Source: DASVTU01 sp036387415
GTDB taxonomy: Bacteria; Acidobacteriota; Blastocatellia; Pyrinomonadales; Pyrinomonadaceae
Assembly: GCA_036387415.1 (NCBI GenBank)
Contig: DASVTU010000019.1
Coordinates: forward strand, 248,001 to 312,000
Length of the DNA: 64,000 bases
Direction: 5' to 3'
In this document: in pieces, positions 59,637 to 64,000 of the stretch
How positions within the stretch are numbered: position 1 is the first letter of the stretch
Layout of the letters: the number at the start of each line of letters is the position of its first letter
Notes under the pieces: model-generated
The model's input: the letters and a program-made list of their open reading frames with translations, nothing else
What the model was told of the DNA's origin: nothing
Databases searched by the model: none
Program-made: the position numbers and the translations under genes

Positions 59637-60364
59637 CACTCGAAGAATTCCGCGAGAATGTCTTCCACCGACGTGAGCGCGCGGTGAAGTCGGCGGAGTT
59701 GTTCAAAACTGAGAATGGTCGTGACGCGACCGATTTCGTGAAACGCGCCCGTCCGCGCCACGCTCATCTGCTTCTGCGCGCGGTTGGTGTCGCGTTCGCT
59801 GGCGACGACGAGAAAGGGCTTGGTGCGTTGCGCTTCGTAGGCGCGTTTAAGTTTGGCGAGCGCGGCGTCGATGTTGCCCTTGCGCTGCACCTCGAAGACG
59901 TGGCTCAGGCGCGGACTCGTTTCGCTCTCGCGCCACACGACATCGTAATACTCAAACTCGCTTTGGGTGTGATAACCAAAAACACGACCGATGTCCAGTA
60001 GCATCTGCTGCACATCGGCATGCGAAAAGACAGCGGAACCACTCTGCTCGCGCGGCGCGTCTTCGGTCAGAGAAAACTGCGTGGCCTGCTCCGCGACGAG
60101 TTTGCGCCCCGTCGTGGTAATCGTCCAGCGTCCGCGCTCGCGTTCAATCAGGCGCTTTTCATCGAGCGCGCGACCCGCACGCTGTACCACTCTGCGCCAC
60201 TGCGCGCGATGACCATTCTTGAGCGCGCCGACCTCCGCGCCGTCGAGTTGCGGGAAGTAGGCCACAAGGCGTCCGTAGAGAAAACGCACGTCGTCCGTGC
60301 CGCCCGTCGCGGCAAGTTCCTGAAGAATGGGCAGTTCGAGGCGTTCGACGCTGGGGTAAGTCAT
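59636..60364 (-). CDS. Predicted wHTH plus PD-(D/E)XK nuclease coupled to MutS
   Basis: A 242-residue protein I cannot place in a named family. Residues 1-95 look like a winged-helix domain similar to the Mrr N-terminal type (PILQELAATGG ... RAGRALDEKRLIERERGRW, then TITTTGRKLV). Residues 115-215 fit a restriction-endonuclease-like core: helix with E136/E138, strand with D141 (EYYDVVW), strand with E158-x-Q160 (SHVFEVQRKGN), helix (DAALAKLKRAYEA), strand KPFLVVASE. That gives D-x(n)-E-x-Q, a known variant of PD-(D/E)XK. Its stop overlaps the mutS start, so both are made together. A role in nicking or excision next to MutS-bound DNA is inference. Confidence 0.7.
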   Translation of the reverse strand: MTYPSVERLELPILQELAATGGTDDVRFLYGRLVAYFPQLDGAEVGALKNGHRAQWRRVVQRAGRALDEKRLIERERGRWTITTTGRKLVAEQATQFSLTEDAPREQSGSAVFSHADVQQMLLDIGRVFGYHTQSEFEYYDVVWRESETSPRLSHVFEVQRKGNIDAALAKLKRAYEAQRTKPFLVVASERDTNRAQKQMSVARTGAFHEIGRVTTILSFEQLRRLHRALTSVEDILAEFFE

Positions 60365-60486
60365 CGCCTGAGTTTATCGGGAGTCGTCTGGAATTAGGAA
60401 GGCGTGTGCGACGCGCCTTCAGAGGCATTTCTACTACCACAAACTTACAGGAAAAATGCACCCTCAAGCAAGCCCGCCGCAGTAAA

Positions 60487-60572
60487 ATCAGACAGTAGAA
60501 AACACACGGCAAAAGGCAGCCAAAAACGCTTAGTTCTTGACTGCCCTCCATTTACTGCCTACTGCATTCTTT
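60487..60572. repeat. Degenerate heptad inverted repeat L (GCAGTAA type)
   Basis: Right arm from 60541: CTGCCCT, CCATTTA, CTGCCTA, CTGCATT in 7-bp phase. The left arm (60490-60525) is decayed, with ACAGTAG and AAGGCAG recognisable. It lies 18 bp after the FtsH stop on the minus strand. A shorter stem GAAGGCG/CGCCTTC follows at 60398-60420. Confidence 0.6.
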
Positions 60573-60589
60573 TTGCAGGATGTTTGCCG

Positions 60590-62383
60590 TCAGGCGGCGG
60601 TCTGCTGCGACTTCATGTTGAAGGCGAGAAGAATTTCGTCTGCGTCGAGCGTATCGCGCTCCATGAGTCCGGCGACGAGCGTGGCAATCTCCTCGCGACG
60701 CGCTTCGACAATCTCGCAGGCGCGCGACAACTGAACGTTGATAATCTCGTTGGTCGCCTGTTCGATGCGGTCGAGAAGTGCCTGACTGTGCGGGTCTTCC
60801 GGCCTGCCGAGGTGAATCGGCCCCAGAGGACTCATGCCGAATTCAGCGACCATCTTGCGCGCGATTTCGACGGCGCGTTCGATATCGTTGGAGGCGCCCG
60901 CCGTCATCGTTTCGAGAAGAATCTGTTCGGCGGCGCGTCCGCCTAGAAGCATGGCAATCTGGTCTTCCAGATACTCGCGCTTCTTCATCAGACGGTCGCG
61001 TTCGGGCAAAGACATGGTGACGCCGAGAGCGCGTCCGCGCGGAAGAATGGAGACTTTGTGAACGGGGTCGCCGTTTTTGACGCAGAGGCCGACCGCCGTA
61101 TGTCCCGCCTCATGGACGGCGGTGGCGTATCGCTCGTCTTCGTCGATCATAAAGCCGTGACGTTCGACGCCCATCAGGATTTTATCGCGTGCATATTCGA
61201 CGTGTTTGCGACCGATGGCCTCCGAACCGTCGCGCGAGGCGGCGATGGCGGCTTCGTTTAAGAGGTTGGCGAGGTCTGCACCGGAGAAGCCGGGCGTACC
61301 GCGCGCAATTGAGGTAAGGTCAAGTTCGGGTTCGAGTGTGAGATTGCGCGCATGCACGCGAAGTATCTGCTCGCGCCCGCGCAGGTCTGCGAGGTTGACG
61401 GTGATTTCGCGGTCGAATCTGCCGGGGCGCGTGAGAGCCTGGTCAAGAATGTCCGGGCGATTCGTGGAGGCGATGACGACGACGCCGCCGAGTTGGTTGA
61501 AACCGTCCATCTCAATCAAAAGTTGGTTGAGCGTCTGGTCTTGATCGGCGGAAGCTGAATCGCTGCCGCGACCGCGACGCCGACCGAGCGCGTCAATCTC
61601 GTCGATGAAGACGACGCAGGGCGACAGTTTGCGCGCCTGTGCGAAGAGACGACGGACGCGTGCCGCGCCGAGTCCCGCGAATTTCTCTTGAAAACTCGAA
61701 CCGGAGACCGACAGGAAAGGCACTTTGGCTTCGTTGGCGGCGGCGCGTGCGAGCAGGGTTTTGCCCGTTCCCGGAGGGCCTGAGAGAAGAATCCCGCGCG
61801 GCGCGCGTCCACCCAGACGACCGAAACGCGCAGGGTCGCGTAGAAACTCGATGGTTTCCGCCAGTTCCGTTTTAGCTTCGTCAACGCCTGCGACATCGCC
61901 AAACGAGACGTTCTGCCCGTTGCTTCCGTCGGTCAATTTCCAGTCTCCGTGGCCGCCCATGCTGGCAAAGACGCGCCAACCGAAGAAGCCGAGCGCGAGC
62001 AGTGTGAGGAACGGCAAAGCCCAACTCAACACCGTCTCCCACGTGCTCGGACGCAGCGAACGAAATTCGACGGGCACGTTGTTTTTAGCAAACGCGCTGA
62101 TAATCTCGTTTTGCGTGGCGGCGTTGGTGATGGTCGCCTGCGTCTGCGAACCGTCTTTCAGTATGACTGTCAGCAATTCGCCGTCAACCGTTAAAGATAA
62201 GGCGGTTGCGGCTCCGGCGAGTTCGGGCAGTTGTGTGTAGTTGACGTGGCGGATGACGGGTTCCGTGCGTTGGTAGTAAAGCTGGAAACCGACGAGCGCG
62301 AGCAGCAACAAGATGAGGCCGGCGGATGCGATGGTCAGACTTGTTTTTTGCGAACGGGGGATTTCTAGACGAGGTAGCGGCAT
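60590..62383 (-). CDS. ftsH: FtsH-type AAA+ zinc metalloprotease, divergent variant
   Basis: A 597-residue membrane protease. Two N-terminal membrane helices (about 20-40 and 120-140) flank a periplasmic domain. The AAA+ module has Walker A ILLSGPPGTGKTLLARA, Walker B CVVFIDEIDALGRRRG and the arginine-finger region RPGRFDREI. The protease site is HEAGH, with the third zinc ligand in TAGASNDIERAVEIA. The pore loop reads EKFAGLGA rather than the common MFVGVGA, retaining Phe but not the flanking residues. The family degrades membrane and regulatory proteins. ATG 62383 follows AGGAG; the upstream codons are dropped. A second, canonical FtsH may exist elsewhere. Confidence 0.92.
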   Translation of the reverse strand: MPLPRLEIPRSQKTSLTIASAGLILLLLALVGFQLYYQRTEPVIRHVNYTQLPELAGAATALSLTVDGELLTVILKDGSQTQATITNAATQNEIISAFAKNNVPVEFRSLRPSTWETVLSWALPFLTLLALGFFGWRVFASMGGHGDWKLTDGSNGQNVSFGDVAGVDEAKTELAETIEFLRDPARFGRLGGRAPRGILLSGPPGTGKTLLARAAANEAKVPFLSVSGSSFQEKFAGLGAARVRRLFAQARKLSPCVVFIDEIDALGRRRGRGSDSASADQDQTLNQLLIEMDGFNQLGGVVVIASTNRPDILDQALTRPGRFDREITVNLADLRGREQILRVHARNLTLEPELDLTSIARGTPGFSGADLANLLNEAAIAASRDGSEAIGRKHVEYARDKILMGVERHGFMIDEDERYATAVHEAGHTAVGLCVKNGDPVHKVSILPRGRALGVTMSLPERDRLMKKREYLEDQIAMLLGGRAAEQILLETMTAGASNDIERAVEIARKMVAEFGMSPLGPIHLGRPEDPHSQALLDRIEQATNEIINVQLSRACEIVEARREEIATLVAGLMERDTLDADEILLAFNMKSQQTAA

Positions 62384-63009
62384 AAAAAATATTTCTCCTG
62401 AGCATCGCAACAAATACGTCCGGGGGAACGGCTGCGGATGCCTTTGGGATTTAATATGGCAAAGAATTCGGAATTAGAGGAGTCATCAGAACGATGAGGA
62501 GAGGCGCTTGCAGCGTTGCGGAGCGACCCTAACCACTTCATTGCACCGTGCGTCGTGGACGAGCGCCCACATTCACACTCTACCAGCCTCTGTCTGCGGA
62601 AGTCCAGCAGAATTGTCGCCGCCATGCGAAACATCTATCGGCGCGATGCACGTTTTTCACCCAAACCTTTCAAAGAGAGACTCACTCACCCTTTCGGATG
62701 AACGCCGGGCGTCTTCGGTTGCCGTCCTTAACAACTAGAGGCCGGTGCAAAGAGGGTGTTGGCCTGTATCCGAACAGCACCGACAAAATAAAGGCGGTGG
62801 ATTTCAGTACAATACTTCCTCTTTCGCCTTGCTGAAACACGCCCGCGCGAAGCCGCAGCGTACATATAAAACGAATAATAACAATGATTTAGACCTAACG
62901 AGCGATTTGTCTGAAGGGTGCTGGCACAGACGTTGCACAAAGGAAAGGCAAGCAGGTTCAATGGAACCAGAAAGACCTAAAACCGACGCTCAAAAAGGAG
63001 AAGGCGAAC
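62384..63009. other. Divergent intergenic region
   Basis: About 625 bp between ftsH (minus) and the mini-protein gene (plus). Open frames here lack coding character. The only confident element is the sigma-54 promoter at 62922-62937, close to the plus-strand gene. The ftsH promoter was not identified; a TATTAA box near 62453 on the complement has no good -35 partner. Confidence 0.5.
62922..62937 (+). promoter_or_regulatory. Sigma-54 (-24/-12) promoter
   Basis: TGGCAC (62922-62927), 5 bp, TTGCA (62933-62937): a full match to the TGGCAC-N5-TTGCW consensus with GG and GC on the correct spacing. The predicted transcript starts near 62948, about 62 nt before the ATG of the mini membrane protein. 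Such promoters need an NtrC-type activator; one is encoded at 23761-25254. Confidence 0.8.
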
Positions 63010-63156
63010 ATGTTGTGGACAATTTTGGTGGTGCTTTTGATTCTCTGGTTAATCGGCTTTGGAACTGGCGTTGCCGGTAGCTTGATTCACCTGATTCTTG
63101 TGGTTGCACTCGTCATTTTGGTGATTAACCTTCTGACCGGTCGCCGCACCGTCTAG
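63010..63156 (+). CDS. Lmo0937-family mini membrane protein (copy 2), 48 residues
   Basis: A short gene recognised directly from sequence: ATG 63010, 48 codons, TAG 63154-63156. The protein begins MLWTILVVLLILWLIGFG, continues with SLIHLILVVALVILVINLL, and ends with basic TGRRTV, the two-helix pattern of lmo0937/DUF5670 mini-proteins. GGAG lies 9 nt upstream. It is monocistronic: a sigma-54 promoter precedes it and an intrinsic terminator follows 37 bp after the stop. That arrangement suggests tight on/off control, perhaps by stress or envelope signals. The function of the family is unknown. Confidence 0.85.
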   Translation: MLWTILVVLLILWLIGFGTGVAGSLIHLILVVALVILVINLLTGRRTV

Positions 63157-63193
63157 TCAAAGACGCAGGTTACCAACAACTTAATCAAGAAAT

Positions 63194-63235
63194 GGGAGGC
63201 CTTTGCTTCAACGCAAAGTGGCCTCCCTTTCTTTT
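63194..63235 (+). terminator. Intrinsic terminator after the mini-protein gene
   Basis: GGGAGGCC (63194-63201) pairs with GGCCTCCC (63220-63227), and an inner TTTGC/GCAAA extends the stem; TTTCTTTT follows. Clear terminator for the mini-protein transcript. Confidence 0.9.
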
Positions 63236-63368
63236 AATGTATCGAATTAAGCGGCGCGAGCTTAATCATTGCAGCGACACGATTAAACTCTATCGGTTTC
63301 CACATCGTTTAGCGCGTCTTTCGGGTGCATGAAAAACGTTCTAAGACGACTTTCCTTCACCATTCCTT

Positions 63369-64000
63369 CTAAAAATCAACCAGCTTTGCTTCCAGCCGAC
63401 CCGTCACGCGCGCCACCGGATAACGACCGACGCGTGCGTCCAAATACGGCGAGCGTTCGTAGAAGAAACGCAGGCGCTCCTGCGCGCTCGACGCGAATTT
63501 CGCATCGTTCGCCACGCGTTGCTCGAACTCACGCCGCAACTTTTCATCTTTCGCCAGCATCTCGCGCGCCAACGACTCTAAAATGTAGTCTTCCGCGTAC
63601 TCCTTCTCCTCGAAAATAGCGTGAAAGAATCCCCACGCGACGAGCGAATCGGGCGCGTCGGGTTCGAGCAGATGGAGCGCGGCGCGTGCGCCCGCCTGCG
63701 CCATCGGCACGACGACCGAACCCGCCGGAAATGTTCTACGCTCGCTCACAGGCGCGCTCTTGAAACTCACCATCGTATGTCCCTCGAATGACGACGCGGC
63801 GAATTTCACGTTGCTCAAACGATAGCTTTCGATTTCGAGCGTGGCGGGCGTGGCGAGTCGCTGCAAACGAAGTCCGTGTGCGGCAAGCACTTCAATCGCT
63901 TGCGTCCATTGCGGCGGGACGATGTAGAAAAGCGGCGGCGCGACCGCGACGGAAGCGCGTGCTTCTGTGTAGAAAGGAACGTCGAGGTCAAGAGGCTTAG
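63369..64000 (-). CDS. C-terminal part of an M14-type carboxypeptidase-like protein (runs off right edge)
   Basis: The complement frame stays open from the TAG at 63369 to the window edge, giving at least 210 residues; the start lies outside. The edge-proximal part reads KPLDLDVPFYTEARASVAVA then PPLFYIVPPQWTQAIEVLAA, followed by HGLRLQRL and a beta-rich segment (VVVPMAQAGARAALHLLEPD, SLVAWGFFHAIFEEKEY). This is the C-terminal accessory region I associate with large secreted M14 zinc carboxypeptidases of Acidobacteriota; the catalytic HxxE and Glu are not in the window. It is convergent with the mini-protein gene. Family assignment is moderate because the diagnostic domain is missing. Confidence 0.65.
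   Translation of the reverse strand, partial: KPLDLDVPFYTEARASVAVAPPLFYIVPPQWTQAIEVLAAHGLRLQRLATPATLEIESYRLSNVKFAASSFEGHTMVSFKSAPVSERRTFPAGSVVVPMAQAGARAALHLLEPDAPDSLVAWGFFHAIFEEKEYAEDYILESLAREMLAKDEKLRREFEQRVANDAKFASSAQERLRFFYERSPYLDARVGRYPVARVTGRLEAKLVDF

Noticed and set aside
62548..63080. Overlapping plus-strand frames upstream of the mini-protein gene
   Set aside because: No coding character, and one of them overlaps the sigma-54 promoter and the true gene in another frame.

Overview
The window looks like a chromosomal segment of an Acidobacteriota-type bacterium, most plausibly class Blastocatellia. This is inferred from the gene mix (DUF3142, YyaL-type thioredoxin protein, ETF-ubiquinone oxidoreductase, PqqD/HprK-linked peptide genes, lmo0937-type mini-proteins), Gram-negative envelope genes (OmpA, STN/secretin-like, lipoproteins) and GC-rich codon use. 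It has not been tested by phylogeny. No rRNA, tRNA, IS element, prophage or CRISPR array was recognised.

Layout. 1-8665 (minus strand): a surface-polysaccharide block with an ABC exporter, glycosyltransferases and two methyltransferases, running off the left edge. 9064-15036 (plus): a full MutS, a GH3 beta-N-acetylhexosaminidase and a family-5 solute-binding lipoprotein. 15105-22844: a Sua5/YrdC protein, then a RiPP-like gene set: transglutaminase-fold B2 protease, PqqD, radical SAM enzyme, HprK-like kinase, a 62-residue candidate precursor, a secreted STN-domain protein, a glycosyltransferase and a PF14907-type nucleotidyltransferase. No lasso cyclase is visible. 23056-33065 (minus): an O-methyltransferase, an NtrC-type regulator, a secreted protein and a membrane histidine kinase; then an OmpA protein, a 50-residue membrane protein, a beta-propeller protein and an OmpR-type regulator. 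33505-37293 (plus): an MsbA-like exporter, yicC, gmk, rpoZ. 37372-39729 (minus): a metallopeptidase-like protein and ETF-QO. 40015-45462 (plus): a DUF3142 protein, a large secreted protein and the YyaL-type protein. 45604-47004 (minus): RNase D and an Asn/Gly-rich lipoprotein. 48006-56822 (plus): an HD-GYP/GAF/GGDEF protein, pyruvate dehydrogenase E1alpha, E1beta and E2, a small acidic protein, an EamA exporter and a CDF transporter. 57003-62383 (minus): a second full MutS coupled to a predicted wHTH/PD-(D/E)XK nuclease, and an FtsH variant. 63010-64000: a mini membrane protein behind an excellent sigma-54 promoter, and the 3' part of an M14-type carboxypeptidase.

The most unusual feature crosses the whole window. 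At least ten intergenic elements share one architecture: a run of in-phase 7-bp units, a short centre, then the reverse-complement run. The 7-mer itself differs from element to element (GGCAAAA, GAGGTCG, AATCGTA, GATGGAC, GCAGTAA, AATCCGC types). They sit at gene 3' ends and sometimes contain the stop codon of the neighbouring gene. Three further leads are the cyclase-less RiPP cluster, the MutS-nuclease operon beside a separate MutS, and the sigma-54-driven mini membrane protein in a window that also encodes a sigma-54 activator.
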